DNA from: Arcicella aquatica
Lineage (GTDB): Bacteria; Bacteroidota; Bacteroidia; Cytophagales; Spirosomataceae
Reading direction: 5' to 3'
DNA length: 64,000 nt
Assembly (NCBI RefSeq): GCF_034928825.1
Contig: NZ_JAYFUL010000028.1
Span: forward strand, 1-64,000
The notes under the pieces are model-generated. The model saw only the letters and a program-made list of their open reading frames with translations, did not search any database and had not been told where the DNA came from. Within the stretch, counting starts at the first letter, position 1. The number at the start of each line of letters is the position of its first letter. Of the stretch, positions 24,924-35,223 are shown piece after piece. The position numbers and the translations under genes were made by a program.

Positions 24924-27900
24924 ATGAAAAAACATTTCCTATCTACTTTGCTTGGGCTGTTTGTCATGATGTTCTCATTGAACGCTTTGGCACAATCCAT
25001 TGTCGTAAAGGGTAAAGTTTTGGATGAGAGTAACGAACCCTTAATTGGAGCTTCTGTCATCTTAAAAGGTACTCAAATTGGTACTGCTACGAATGTTAAT
25101 GGTGAATTTACATTAAATGTAAATGTAAAAAGCGGAAGTTATGATTTTGAATTTCGTTCGGTAGGTTTTCGTTCGGTAATCAAAAAAGTAATTATCGGTA
25201 AAGAAAGTCCAATCGTATTATCTGTTCAATTACCAACAGATGCACTTGGGCTTGATGAAGTAATTGTAACGGGTACCTCAGTAGCCACTAGTAAAAAACA
25301 ATTGGGTAATGCCGTTACTTCATTAAAAGCATCAGATTTACAATATTCAGCCGCTACTTCTATTGACCAAGCTTTATCTGGAAAAATTGCTGGGGCACAA
25401 ATTACACAAAATTCTGGAAACCCAGCAGGGGGTATCAGTGTTCGTTTACGTGGACCAAGTACCATTGTAGGGTCTTCTGATCCTTTATATATTGTAGATG
25501 GTGTAATTGTAAACAATGATTCACGTGAACTATTGGATTTAGGAGGGTATGCCCAAAACCGTTTGGTTGATTTAAACCCAAATGATATTGAACGAATAGA
25601 GGTGATTAAAGGTGCTGCTGCTGCGGCCATTTATGGTTCAAGAGCGAGCAACGGGGTTGTTCAGATTTTTACCAAAAAAGGAAAAGATGGTAAAGCAAGC
25701 GTGAGTTTCTCCTCTACTTTTAGAGTAAGTGAAGTACGCAAGACCTTGCCTTATAATACTTATGGAAAAACTTTCGTCAATACTGTTACAACAGATTTAA
25801 CACAAACAGATGTAACACGTTATGATTTCCAGAAAGACATTTTCCGTCAAGCCGTAGGAAACGAGCAGTATTTGTCTGTTTCTGGCGGTAATCAAAATTC
25901 TAATTATTTCTTCTCTGGCTCGATGTTCCAAAATCAAGGTATCATCAAAAGCTCTGATTTTAATCGTGCCAATGTAAGAATGAGAATCGGTCAGCATTTG
26001 AACAAATGGGCAAGCCTTACCGTAGGTGGAAATTATACCTATAGTAGTTCAAATGAAATTCCGAACGGAGGTATCAACGAAGCCTACGGAGCTTTAACAG
26101 GATTTATCTTCTCGAACAACTTTGTGAATCCTGCCAAAAATGAAACAACAGGGGCTTATCCATCTACTGCACCTACCGCTGTAGTTCGTAGAACAAACCC
26201 TTTGGAAGCAATCGACCGTTTTAAGTTTAAACAAAGTACTTCTCGTTTCACAGGCGACGTACAATTAAATCTAACGCCAATTGAAGGCTTGGGTATTGAT
26301 TATACCTTTGGTTTAGATACTTATACGCAATTGGGTACGGCTTATATTCCTCCAGTAAACACTACGCCAAGTTATGATGCAGGTTTGTCTCGTCGTGCTG
26401 ATGCCAATGTGTTACAACTGAACAATGATTTGAATATTCGTTACCAAACTAAAATAGGTGACATCATTGAGTCTACTACTGGTGTTGGTGGAACTATCCA
26501 ATACGACCGCTCGCAGACTACTTCTATCAATGCTCAACAATTGGGTGTTTTTGGAGAAACAGTTAACAATGGTGCTTTGATAGTAGCAGGGGAAAGTCGT
26601 ACAGAAAGAGCTTTCGCTGGTGTTTTTGTTCAACAAACTTTTGGAATTGCTAATAAATTATACTTGACAGGGGCTGGTCGTTGGGATGCTGCCTCAGTAT
26701 ATGGTATTGATAATCGTTGGCAGTTTTATCCTAAAGCAAGTGCTTCTTACGTAATATCAAATGAAGAATTTTGGAAAAATAGCTTAGAAGATATTTTACC
26801 AAACTTTAAAGTAAGAGCTGCTTGGGGACAGGCAGGTAACTTGACAGCCATTGGTGCTTACGACCGCTTTACAAACTATTCGCCCGTAACGACAGGTGGT
26901 TTAAATGGTTATTTAGCTCCATTGACTTTAGGAAACTTTACCGTAAAACCTGAAAGACAAACGGAATTAGAAATCGGTACAGACTTTAGTTTATTGAAAG
27001 ACCGCATCGGGGTAGAATTTACGTATTATAACAAAGAAGTAAAAGACCTAATTCTAAACCGTACCTTAGCGCCAACTACTGGTTACAACAACCGTTTTGT
27101 AAACATTGGTACGATGACTAATAAAGGTTTTGAAGTTATGGTACGTGCTATTCCGATTCAAAATAAAGATGTTAAATGGACAACTACTATCACTTACACA
27201 CAAAATAAAAACGTAATCGATGGGGTAGAAGGCAACGGAGTATTACCATTTGCTGGTGGATTTAGCCAAGTAGCAGCCGTAAATGGTTATTCTTTAGGGG
27301 CTTTCTACTCAACATTCTTCGCTCGTAATCCAGATGGTACTTTATTATTAACACCCGCAGGTTTACCTCAACGTGAAAGAGGAACTCAATTAGCCAATGG
27401 AGAGTATACAATTGGCAGAGATCCAGTAACGAAACAGCCAAGCGGTGCTATTTTAAGTAAAGTAATTGGTAATCCAAATCCTACTGCCGTGTATTCATTT
27501 ATCAATGAAGTAGCATACAAGAAATTCACTTTCCGTTTGCAGTTGGATGCTATGCAAGGCTTTGATGTATTCAACTTTACTCGTAGAGTAGGCGAACGTG
27601 ATTTATACGGTGGCTTGGCAGGTTATGAAGCAGAATTGAAAAAGGAAGTGCCAAAAGGTACAAGTGCTGCTTTATTCAGTATTTTCGAAAATTATATCGA
27701 AAAAGGTTCTTTCGTAAAAGTAAGAGAAGTCTCTATTTCGTATATGGCTACTCCTAAAGCGTTGGGCTTGAAAAACATCCGTATTTTATTGGCTGGCCGT
27801 AACTTATTCTCATTCGATAATTATAGTGGTTACGACCCAGAAGTGAACTCTGCGGGACAGTCGAATGCAGTACGCGGTTTCGACTTTGTAGAGGTACCCA

Positions 27901-27941
27901 TCCCACGTCAGTACTCTATTGGTTTAACAGCTAATTTTTAA
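24924..27941 (+). CDS. SusC/RagA family TonB-linked outer-membrane transporter
   Basis: This 1005-residue protein has a signal peptide (MKKHFLSTLLGLFVMMFSLNALAQ), a CarboxypepD_reg-like N-terminal domain (~25-105: VVKGKVLDESNEPLIGASVILKG), then the TonB plug domain with SDPLYIVDGVIVNN and IERIEVIKGAAAAAIYGSRASNGVV, and a long beta-barrel ending in the C-terminal aromatic residue F. It imports a ligand, mostly glycans or peptides, through the outer membrane with TonB energy. It forms a pair with the SusD-like lipoprotein gene 184 bp downstream and is divergent from the DeoR regulator. No glycoside hydrolase lies beside it, so the substrate is not indicated. Confidence 0.95.
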   Translation: MKKHFLSTLLGLFVMMFSLNALAQSIVVKGKVLDESNEPLIGASVILKGTQIGTATNVNGEFTLNVNVKSGSYDFEFRSVGFRSVIKKVIIGKESPIVLSVQLPTDALGLDEVIVTGTSVATSKKQLGNAVTSLKASDLQYSAATSIDQALSGKIAGAQITQNSGNPAGGISVRLRGPSTIVGSSDPLYIVDGVIVNNDSRELLDLGGYAQNRLVDLNPNDIERIEVIKGAAAAAIYGSRASNGVVQIFTKKGKDGKASVSFSSTFRVSEVRKTLPYNTYGKTFVNTVTTDLTQTDVTRYDFQKDIFRQAVGNEQYLSVSGGNQNSNYFFSGSMFQNQGIIKSSDFNRANVRMRIGQHLNKWASLTVGGNYTYSSSNEIPNGGINEAYGALTGFIFSNNFVNPAKNETTGAYPSTAPTAVVRRTNPLEAIDRFKFKQSTSRFTGDVQLNLTPIEGLGIDYTFGLDTYTQLGTAYIPPVNTTPSYDAGLSRRADANVLQLNNDLNIRYQTKIGDIIESTTGVGGTIQYDRSQTTSINAQQLGVFGETVNNGALIVAGESRTERAFAGVFVQQTFGIANKLYLTGAGRWDAASVYGIDNRWQFYPKASASYVISNEEFWKNSLEDILPNFKVRAAWGQAGNLTAIGAYDRFTNYSPVTTGGLNGYLAPLTLGNFTVKPERQTELEIGTDFSLLKDRIGVEFTYYNKEVKDLILNRTLAPTTGYNNRFVNIGTMTNKGFEVMVRAIPIQNKDVKWTTTITYTQNKNVIDGVEGNGVLPFAGGFSQVAAVNGYSLGAFYSTFFARNPDGTLLLTPAGLPQRERGTQLANGEYTIGRDPVTKQPSGAILSKVIGNPNPTAVYSFINEVAYKKFTFRLQLDAMQGFDVFNFTRRVGERDLYGGLAGYEAELKKEVPKGTSAALFSIFENYIEKGSFVKVREVSISYMATPKALGLKNIRILLAGRNLFSFDNYSGYDPEVNSAGQSNAVRGFDFVEVPIPRQYSIGLTANF

Positions 27942-28125
27942 AAAATCTAATGAATTTAAAGATGTTTAAGAAGTGAGTCAAAAATAAACGATATAATGAA
28001 AAAGGGAAATTTGTGAGCGGGGCACCGTGGCAGTTTAAATTGTTATTCTCTCAAGCACTCATTCATTAAATCACTCAATTACTTAATAGGTATATAGATT
28101 ATTCATTTTTAATTAAGAATAGACG

Positions 28126-29445
28126 ATGAAACTCAAGATAAAAATATTTACAACCAGCCTTTTAGTCGCTTCAAGTATGATGCTGACTAACTGTAGCTTG
28201 GACATTAAGAATCCGAACGGCCCAACCGACGCTCAGATTTTATCAACACGTGACGGTCTTATTACTTTAAGTGTGGGGTTACGTCAGAATTATTCAACGA
28301 CAGCATTGAGTGCCTTGGTTTTAACCCCTGGTACTACATCACGTGAAATCAAAGGAATTACCACTTTTACAAACATCATTGAAATAGAGGCAGGCGGAAC
28401 CGCTTTGCCTACATTCAATGGTAACGTATTAGGGGTATGGTCTAGAATGTTTCGTATCATGGGCATGGCCGATGATATTATTGCAAGTGCTCCTGGAGCT
28501 TTAGCAAGTGATGCTGCCCTTAAAAGTGGTATTGTAGCCCATGCTAATTTATTCAAAGCAATGGCATTGGGCGGTTTGGCAACTTCTTTTGAAAAACTGC
28601 CATTACAGACAGATAAATTAGGACAAGCCATTTATGCTGACCGTACAGAGGCATTAAAATTAGCCGTAAAATTATTAGACGAAGCCGTAACAATGGTATC
28701 GACGACAGCCCCTTCGGCTGAGTTTAAGACTAAAGTTACAGGAGCAGACTTTGACCTTATTAATACCATTCAAGCTTATCGTGCAAGATACAACATGATG
28801 CTTGGCAACTTTGACGCAGCCATCGCAGCCGCTAATGCGGTGGATTTGTCAAAGAAGTCATCATTTGTTTTTTCTTCACAAAGTCAGAATCCAATTTATA
28901 CTGCTACGCAAATCAGCAAAGATTATGCTCCGCGTGATAACTTTGGCTTACCTACCGCTTTGGTAGATGTTGATGACAAGCGTCTAGCTTTCTATTTAGC
29001 TACGCCAGATGTAGTAGTAGGAGGGGAGAAGTTAAAAAGACTCGTAGGTTTTTTTGATGCCGTTGATCGTCCTATTCCAGTGTATTTGCCAGACGAAATG
29101 CGTTTAATCAGAGCAGAAGCAAATCTTAGAAAAGCTACCCCAGACCTTGTAACAGCCTTGGCTGATATCAATGCCGTAAGAACACAAGCTTCGGGAGATG
29201 CCTTTGGCGTAAATGCAGGATTATCAGCTTACGCTGGTGCAGTAACTAAAGATGCTTTATTAATTGAAGTATATAAACAACGTTGTGCCGAGTTGTTTAT
29301 GACAGGATTGAGATTAGAAGACAGTCGTCGTTTTGGAAGACCTGCTCCACCAGCAAGTTTGATAGAACGTACACGTAATTTCTACCCATATCCTGATCAA
29401 GAAAGGTTGACGAACCCAAATACGCCAACCGACCCAAGTATTTAA
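28126..29445 (+). CDS. SusD/RagB family outer-membrane lipoprotein
   Basis: The 439-residue protein begins with a lipoprotein signal peptide and lipobox (SMMLTNC, with the acylated Cys near residue 23) followed by SLDIKNPNGPTDAQ, the usual SusD start. Helical TPR-like segments and a C-terminal RCAELFMTGLRLEDSRRFGRP segment follow, as in RagB/SusD proteins. It would cap the SusC-type transporter at the cell surface and capture the ligand. It is slightly shorter than common SusD proteins (~500+), which is normal for some subfamilies. A GAAA-loop terminator follows at 29476-29495. Confidence 0.9.
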   Translation: MKLKIKIFTTSLLVASSMMLTNCSLDIKNPNGPTDAQILSTRDGLITLSVGLRQNYSTTALSALVLTPGTTSREIKGITTFTNIIEIEAGGTALPTFNGNVLGVWSRMFRIMGMADDIIASAPGALASDAALKSGIVAHANLFKAMALGGLATSFEKLPLQTDKLGQAIYADRTEALKLAVKLLDEAVTMVSTTAPSAEFKTKVTGADFDLINTIQAYRARYNMMLGNFDAAIAAANAVDLSKKSSFVFSSQSQNPIYTATQISKDYAPRDNFGLPTALVDVDDKRLAFYLATPDVVVGGEKLKRLVGFFDAVDRPIPVYLPDEMRLIRAEANLRKATPDLVTALADINAVRTQASGDAFGVNAGLSAYAGAVTKDALLIEVYKQRCAELFMTGLRLEDSRRFGRPAPPASLIERTRNFYPYPDQERLTNPNTPTDPSI

Positions 29446-29475
29446 TCATCATAAACTAATATATGCCAAATAATA

Positions 29476-29500
29476 GGGCAAGCGAAAGCTTGCCCTTTAT
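29476..29500 (+). terminator. GAAA-tetraloop terminator of the SusC/SusD operon
   Basis: GGGCAAGC, loop GAAA, then GCTTGCCC, followed by TTTATTGTTTT. The stem is perfect and lies about 30 bp after the SusD stop codon. Confidence 0.8.
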
Positions 29501-29643
29501 TGTTTTATATTGTGCCTCTTCGAGATACTATATGAACCTTTCGAAGAGCAAAGTCTAGCATCCTGTGTCTGAAAATCCAAATATATCAGCCTCCTAAAGT
29601 CCTTTAGTCCAAAATCCTCCAGTCCTAAAGTCCAAAAACAAAT

Positions 29644-31479
29644 CTACTCAACAGTAACAGACTTAGCCAAGTTTCTAGGTTGGTCTACATTACAGCCTCT
29701 TAATACCGCAATATGATACGAAAGTAGTTGTAATGGAATAGTGGCCACTAACGGAATCAAAGCCTCGTGCATGGCAGGGATTTCGATAGTATAATCAGCC
29801 ATCGTTGGAATCAATTTATCACCTTCTGTTACAATAGCAATTACTTTTCCTTTTCTGGCTTTTACTTCTTGAATGTTTGATACTACTTTTTCGTAAGAGC
29901 TATCTTTAGTAGCAATAAACACGACAGGCATTTCCTCATCAATCAAAGCAATAGGGCCATGTTTCATTTCTGCCGCAGGATACCCCTCTGCATGGATATA
30001 TGAAATTTCTTTAAGCTTCAATGCTCCCTCTAGTGCTACAGGGAAGTTATAGCCACGACCAAGATAGATAAAGTTACGCGAGTCTTTAAACTGCTCGGCA
30101 ATTACTTTGATTTTCTCGTCTGTCTTCAGAACCGTTTCTATTTTTGAAGGAATACGTTCTAATTCAAACAATAATCTTCTGAAAGTGTCTTCGTGTAAAG
30201 TTCCTTTTTTACGAGCAACCGCAATAGCCATCATCGCCAGCACTGTTACTTGTGCCGTAAAGGCTTTGGTTGAAGCCACACCGATTTCAGGGCCAGCATG
30301 CGTATAAGCACCTGCATGGGTAGCTCTTGGAATAGATGATCCTACCACATTACAAACACCAATGATGGTTGCACCTTTAGATTTTGCCAGTTCAATTGCT
30401 GCTAGCGTATCGGCTGTTTCTCCTGACTGTGAAATTGCAATCACGAAATCTCCTTCTTTGATGATAGGGTTACGATAACGGAATTCAGAAGCATATTCTA
30501 CTTCTACGTTAATACGTGCCAATTCTTCAAAAATATATTCTGCTACTAAACCAGCGTGCCATGATGTACCACAGGCCACAATCACGATACGCTTTGTTTT
30601 AGCTAATTTTTCAACATAATCACGTAAACCGCCTAATACTAAAAGACCACTGTCAGCATTCACACGACCACGCATACAATCAGCTACAGAACGAGGTTGC
30701 TCATAGATTTCTTTGAGCATGAAATGTTCATAACCTCCTTTTTCAATCGCCTCAAGCTCTAATTCTACTGTTTGGATATAGGGTGATTGAAGGATATTAT
30801 CAATGTTTTTCACCGTTAATTCTCCTTCACGCACTACTGCCAATTCGTAATCATTCAAATAAATTACTTCGTTGGTATATTCTATAATCGGCGTGGCATC
30901 TGAAGCAAAAAAGAATTCACTATCGCCCACACCAATTACTAATGGAGAGCCTTTGCGGGCAGCAATTAATTGAGAAGGGTTAGTAGCATCCATAATAACG
31001 ATAGCATAGGCACCTACTACCTCTTTCATCGCCAAACGAACGGCCTCTTCAAGCAAACAACCAGTATTTACTTGTATATCTTCAATAAAATGGATAAATA
31101 CCTCTGAATCTGTATCGGAATGAAAAATATGCCCTTTTTTGATAAGGTTTTTCTTGATAGAAGAATAATTTTCTATGATACCATTATGAATAATGGCTAA
31201 GTTTTTGGAAGCAGAGTAATGTGGATGAGCATTTACGTCGTTCGGCTCGCCGTGGGTTGCCCAGCGCGTATGCCCTATACCAATGTTACTGTGAAGGTTT
31301 TCGTTTGTAAGGGCTTCTTCAAGGTCTTTTACCTTTCCTTTCTTTTTGTAAACATTTAGTCCATCGTTCAATAAAGCAATACCTGAACTATCGTATCCAC
31401 GGTATTCTAAACGTTTTAATCCCTTGATAATTAAAGGATAGGCTTCACGATGCCCAATATAAGCCACAATGCCACACAT
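29644..31479 (-). CDS. glmS: Glutamine--fructose-6-phosphate aminotransferase (isomerising)
   Basis: GlmS makes glucosamine-6-phosphate from fructose-6-phosphate and glutamine, the first step to cell-wall and lipopolysaccharide amino sugars. The start must be the ATG at 31479, because mature GlmS needs Cys as residue 2 (MCGIVAYIG); the longer frame to 31578 would bury it. The glutaminase domain has GIGHTRWATHG and SHSDTDSEV-like segments; the isomerase half has ISQSGETADTLAAI and TKAFTAQV, and the C-terminus ends in LAKSVTVE as in the family. This gives 611 residues, the usual length. It lies downstream of the DUF4270 gene on the same strand, with a terminator between them. No glmS ribozyme is recognised. 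Confidence 0.97.
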   Translation of the reverse strand: MCGIVAYIGHREAYPLIIKGLKRLEYRGYDSSGIALLNDGLNVYKKKGKVKDLEEALTNENLHSNIGIGHTRWATHGEPNDVNAHPHYSASKNLAIIHNGIIENYSSIKKNLIKKGHIFHSDTDSEVFIHFIEDIQVNTGCLLEEAVRLAMKEVVGAYAIVIMDATNPSQLIAARKGSPLVIGVGDSEFFFASDATPIIEYTNEVIYLNDYELAVVREGELTVKNIDNILQSPYIQTVELELEAIEKGGYEHFMLKEIYEQPRSVADCMRGRVNADSGLLVLGGLRDYVEKLAKTKRIVIVACGTSWHAGLVAEYIFEELARINVEVEYASEFRYRNPIIKEGDFVIAISQSGETADTLAAIELAKSKGATIIGVCNVVGSSIPRATHAGAYTHAGPEIGVASTKAFTAQVTVLAMMAIAVARKKGTLHEDTFRRLLFELERIPSKIETVLKTDEKIKVIAEQFKDSRNFIYLGRGYNFPVALEGALKLKEISYIHAEGYPAAEMKHGPIALIDEEMPVVFIATKDSSYEKVVSNIQEVKARKGKVIAIVTEGDKLIPTMADYTIEIPAMHEALIPLVATIPLQLLSYHIAVLRGCNVDQPRNLAKSVTVE

Positions 31480-31583
31480 ATATTTATAGTTTAATTGGTT
31501 AGCACTATTGCTTCTGTATAGATGATTATAAGAGGTAATCAGCCAGAAGAAGAAATAGTCAGTAATATATTGCCACAAAAATA

Positions 31584-31615
31584 GAGCGGAGAATCCATAT
31601 TATGGTTCTCCGCTC
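31584..31615 (-). terminator. Rho-independent terminator after the DUF4270 gene
   Basis: GAGCGGAGAA and TTCTCCGCTC enclose an inner CCATA/TATGG stem. On the minus strand a T-rich run follows the stem. It sits 26 bp beyond the DUF4270 stop and about 105 bp before the chosen glmS start, so it separates the two genes. Confidence 0.75.
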
Positions 31616-31640
31616 CAGAATAATTTCAAGAAATTACAGA

Positions 31641-33125
31641 TTATTTTGTAACGTAAGTATAATAAACTTTCAGCTTGATATTATTACGGTCGAAAATCGC
31701 ACGTGTAACATCAGGGTTTAGTACACTTTTACCTAAGACTGGTCCCCTTGCTCCGGTAGTAGAATTTGTTGCAAATAGCGTAGGAGTAATCATCCAACCA
31801 TTATTGTTTTTTCTACCCGCTAAAATGTTTTGTAAAGAACTCGTTACATTAAAGGAATACTCATTTGTCCTACTTGCGTAAGATGTTGTTGTACCTTCAC
31901 CCAATACAAAAGAAAAACTGCCTTCTCCCGTCGTTGTTGTTCTGAGTGGCCTATTAGCAGGCGTTGTTTCTACCAGTATTAAATCACTTGGGTAAGTATA
32001 TCCTGCGGGGTTACCTTTAGGCTCAAGGATTAATAGAGCTTTGTTGATAGCGATGTCTTTATTATTTTTTAGTTTCAATAAATTGGGGAATTTTACTTTT
32101 ATCCCAACTCCTGTCCCCGACTGTAAATACGCTTCATTATTAGTCTGGCTACTTGGTAAAATATCAGTTGCCTTAGTTAATTTACTTATTGTTGTACCAG
32201 TACGAGTAGGCGTTATTTTATTGTATCTTGCATTAAAGCTCGTTCCGTCTGCATTTGTGATAGCCACATAAAAATTATTAGATTTTGTAGTATCAACCGT
32301 CACGGTACTATCCAAAGTATTAGCAGTGTTTCTTACGGTATAGGTATATTTATAGTGATAATAAAGTTGCATTTGAACTCCTCCTGATGAGAAACCCACA
32401 ATTGCCGCATTATTATTACTTTCAGAAACCAGTGCTAGCCCTCTCACAATTTCTTTGAATCCAGTACCTACTAATGCTTCAGTTTTAGCGATGTCTCTTT
32501 GACTTTCTAAAAACTTCACAAAAGATGGCTCGGTGATTGGTATTCTAAGCGAGTCAAATTTACCTGTAGTACCTTGAATTACTCTTTTATCTCTGATAGG
32601 GCGAATTTTTACATTATTTAATTGACCAATCGGAGTAGGATTCAACGCTGGAGCAGTACTGTTGTTATAATAAACAACGGTAGGGTCGAGGGTCGCGGTA
32701 GATGCTAATTGATATAATTTGAAACTTTGATTTTGAAGCGTATCTCCTTGAACAAAACTATACGGTAAAATCAAGCGAATAGAGTCATTTTTAGAAGGGT
32801 ACGTTATCCATTTTACATTACTTCTGCCAGCAGTATCTACGTTAGAACGAATGGTATCTGCTGTTAAGTTTGATATTTGGAAATAGGCTGTAGCTTGTAC
32901 AGCACCCAAAGTAGGATCAATTAAACGACCCACCAAAAGATTACTGGTACTATAGCTAGCGATAGAATCTAGTAATACTGTAGAAGCATCCACTGTTAAG
33001 GTATCAGTATATAGTAAGCCAATGTCTTCAACAAAAACATCTGAACCTACCCCTTTAGGGTCTTCACAGGCAGATAAAATGGCTAAAAAAGAAAAGAAAA
33101 CACCAAAAATGAATGCTTTACGCAC
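31641..33125 (-). CDS. DUF4270 domain lipoprotein
   Basis: This is a Bacteroidota-specific outer-membrane lipoprotein family of unknown function. It encodes 494 residues from a GTG codon at 33125, chosen because the lipobox follows correctly (RKAFIFGVFFSFLAILSACEDP, acylated Cys near residue 20). The longer frame to 33206 adds 27 charged residues that make no signal peptide and overlaps the upstream gene heavily. With the GTG start the overlap with the upstream stop codon is 8 bp, typical of translational coupling. The rest is Thr/Ser/Asn-rich beta sequence. It lies behind the short GlgA-like gene, a conserved Bacteroidota arrangement. Confidence 0.8.
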   Translation of the reverse strand: MRKAFIFGVFFSFLAILSACEDPKGVGSDVFVEDIGLLYTDTLTVDASTVLLDSIASYSTSNLLVGRLIDPTLGAVQATAYFQISNLTADTIRSNVDTAGRSNVKWITYPSKNDSIRLILPYSFVQGDTLQNQSFKLYQLASTATLDPTVVYYNNSTAPALNPTPIGQLNNVKIRPIRDKRVIQGTTGKFDSLRIPITEPSFVKFLESQRDIAKTEALVGTGFKEIVRGLALVSESNNNAAIVGFSSGGVQMQLYYHYKYTYTVRNTANTLDSTVTVDTTKSNNFYVAITNADGTSFNARYNKITPTRTGTTISKLTKATDILPSSQTNNEAYLQSGTGVGIKVKFPNLLKLKNNKDIAINKALLILEPKGNPAGYTYPSDLILVETTPANRPLRTTTTGEGSFSFVLGEGTTTSYASRTNEYSFNVTSSLQNILAGRKNNNGWMITPTLFATNSTTGARGPVLGKSVLNPDVTRAIFDRNNIKLKVYYTYVTK

Positions 33126-33927
33126 TTGCCAACTCCGTGTAAATATTGTAGTAACTGTCAATACTCTCTTCTGGAACGTATTCCAATTTTTTTGCGGGTA
33201 ATTCATTAAAAATAGTGTTAAATTTCTCAGATACTTCTTCTTCCATCGTAATCACGACGTCGGCATATTCTACGCCAATCTTAACAAAACCTTGGTAATC
33301 TGCTGACTCTAAACTTCCCAGCATATCATCTTCAACATTCAACATTTTTACTTTATCATATAACCCTTCAAGAGCAAATTTATGAGCAAAGTCGTTGTTG
33401 AAAATAGAAAATACCGTTTTAGAATCTTTAAACATAGGGTCATTTCTGTAAGTAGTCTTTAAATACAAAGGTATTAAAGCCGTCATCCAGTCGTTACAAT
33501 GTACTATATCAGGAGACCATCCCAATTTTTTTACAGTTTCAAGCGCGCCTTTACAGAAAAATATTGCACGCTCATCGTTATCTGCATAAAATCTGTCTTC
33601 TTTGTCGGTAAAAACGTACTTTCTTTGAAAATAGTCTTCGTTATCGATAAAATATACCTGTAATTTTGCCGATGGCAAAGAGGCTACTTTAATTGTTACG
33701 GGCTTATCGTCGTCACCAACTGGTACCGTAAACCCAGATAACCTTACTACTTCATGAAGTCGGTTTTTACGTTCATTAATTAACCCGAAACGAGGCACTA
33801 AGATTCTTATTTCAAACCCTTTTTCCTGCATAGCAGCAGGGAGTTTTCTAACAAAATTAGCTACTTGAGTCGTAGAGAGAAAAGGGTCAACTTCACTGGC
33901 AACGTAAAGGATACGCAATTTAGACAT
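33118..33927 (-). CDS. Short glycogen/starch synthase-like protein (GT5 N-terminal half)
   Basis: The 269-residue protein matches only the N-terminal Rossmann half of GlgA/starch synthases: ILYVASEVDPFLSTTQVANFVRKLPAAMQEKGFEIRILVPRFG at the start (the usual KTGGL loop is replaced by STTQV), then a VYFIDNEDYFQRK segment and DIVHCNDWMTALIPLYL. The C-terminal UDP/ADP-glucose-binding half, which completes catalysis, is absent, so glycogen synthesis is unlikely. This half-length form is known next to pantothenate genes in Bacteroidota, as here with panC divergent at 34283. The C-terminal tail is helical and acidic. The function is unclear; a regulatory or partner role is possible. Confidence 0.75.
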   Translation of the reverse strand: MSKLRILYVASEVDPFLSTTQVANFVRKLPAAMQEKGFEIRILVPRFGLINERKNRLHEVVRLSGFTVPVGDDDKPVTIKVASLPSAKLQVYFIDNEDYFQRKYVFTDKEDRFYADNDERAIFFCKGALETVKKLGWSPDIVHCNDWMTALIPLYLKTTYRNDPMFKDSKTVFSIFNNDFAHKFALEGLYDKVKMLNVEDDMLGSLESADYQGFVKIGVEYADVVITMEEEVSEKFNTIFNELPAKKLEYVPEESIDSYYNIYTELASA

Positions 33928-34282
33928 TGTTGTCGTTGTTAGGAGCTTTGATGTTGTTAAAAAGTGTTAAAGGAGCATAGTAGTTGATGTAGTTGATGAT
34001 TTTATTGAATGAAATCTTTCGATTTCACCAAAGCAATAAATACTTATTTGCCAGAATCTAAACAACAAACATTCTTGACTGAATTACCTAAAAACTACTA
34101 AAACAAAAAGTCAAAGCAAGAAGGATTCACATAAAAATTATGCAAAAATATAAAAAAAATACGGAAATTCCACAAAAAATTGAACGCGAATGTGTTTACA
34201 ATGAATAACAACACGCATAAAGTTGTATCAATAACACATTTTTTTGTTCATTTAAACCCGAAAAATTAAAGAATAGAATATT
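33928..34282. other. Divergent intergenic region, short GlgA and panC
   Basis: 355 bp of AT-rich sequence between divergent genes. It should hold the two promoters. No clear gene, repeat or riboswitch was recognised. Confidence 0.4.
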
Positions 34283-35119
34283 ATGCAAGTATTTTTTGAG
34301 ATTAAGACTTTACAAGCATATTTACAAAATCAGCGTAAGTCAGGAAAAACAATCGGCTTTGTGCCTACCATGGGAGCACTCCATCAAGGGCACTTGTCGC
34401 TGATTGAAACTGCTAAAAACCAAAATGATGTAGTAGTTTGTAGTATTTTCGTCAATCCTACCCAATTTAACAATCCGCATGATTTAGCGGTATATCCTCG
34501 TACATTGGAAGCTGATTGTAAAATGCTGGAAGAGGTAGCTTGTGATATAGTTTTTGCTCCGAGTGCCTCAGAAATGTACCCGAGCTTGCCCACCTTAAAA
34601 TTTGATTTTGGTACACTTGAAAATGTCATGGAAGGAAAGTTTCGTCCTGGGCATTTTAATGGCGTTGGTATAGTAGTTTCAAAATTATTTAACATTATAC
34701 AGCCCAATAAAGCATATTTTGGACAAAAAGATTTACAGCAATGTGCCGTAATCAATTGTTTAGTCAAAGATTTGAGCTATTCGCTTGACTTGGTGATTTG
34801 CTCTACGCAAAGAGAAAGCGATGGACTGGCGATGTCGTCGAGGAATCGGAATTTAAGCGAAGACCAACGAGTAATAGCCCCAGAGATTTATAAATCTTTA
34901 TCGGCTGCGGGTGAATTACTAAAGACTAAATCATCAACAGAAGTCAAACAGTTTGTAACAGATTATTTTGAGGTAATTGAAGATATCGAATTAGAATATT
35001 TTGAGATTTCAGACTTTGAAACCTTATTGCCTATTGAGGAACTTTTGGAAGGAAAAACGGCTTTGTGTATTGCGGCTTTCTTGGGCAAAACCAGATTGAT
35101 TGATAACATAATTATTTGA
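34283..35119 (+). CDS. panC: Pantothenate synthetase
   Basis: The 278-residue product ligates pantoate and beta-alanine with ATP, the last step of pantothenate synthesis. Signatures of this class I synthetase-like (HIGH-type) enzyme are visible: FVPTMGALHQGHLSLIETAK with the HxGH-type motif at ~26-45, FVNPTQFNNPHDLAVYPRT, EGKFRPGHFNGVGIVVSKLFNI, AYFGQKDLQQ and a KMSKS-like RESDGLAMSSRN. It is followed by panD after 104 bp, giving a compact pantothenate pair. The ketopantoate reductase-like gene is elsewhere in the window (5399). Confidence 0.96.
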   Translation: MQVFFEIKTLQAYLQNQRKSGKTIGFVPTMGALHQGHLSLIETAKNQNDVVVCSIFVNPTQFNNPHDLAVYPRTLEADCKMLEEVACDIVFAPSASEMYPSLPTLKFDFGTLENVMEGKFRPGHFNGVGIVVSKLFNIIQPNKAYFGQKDLQQCAVINCLVKDLSYSLDLVICSTQRESDGLAMSSRNRNLSEDQRVIAPEIYKSLSAAGELLKTKSSTEVKQFVTDYFEVIEDIELEYFEISDFETLLPIEELLEGKTALCIAAFLGKTRLIDNIII

Positions 35120-35223
35120 AATAGTCAATCATTAGGAAGCTGTAAAAATAATCTATCTTTGTATCATAATTTTCAAAGAGTAGGTTAATACTGTTTGATA
35201 TTCACGTTTATTAAAAAATTATT

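Noticed and set aside
31480..31578. Upstream extension of GlmS
   Set aside because: GlmS needs Cys2 at the N-terminus; only the ATG at 31479 gives MCGIV.
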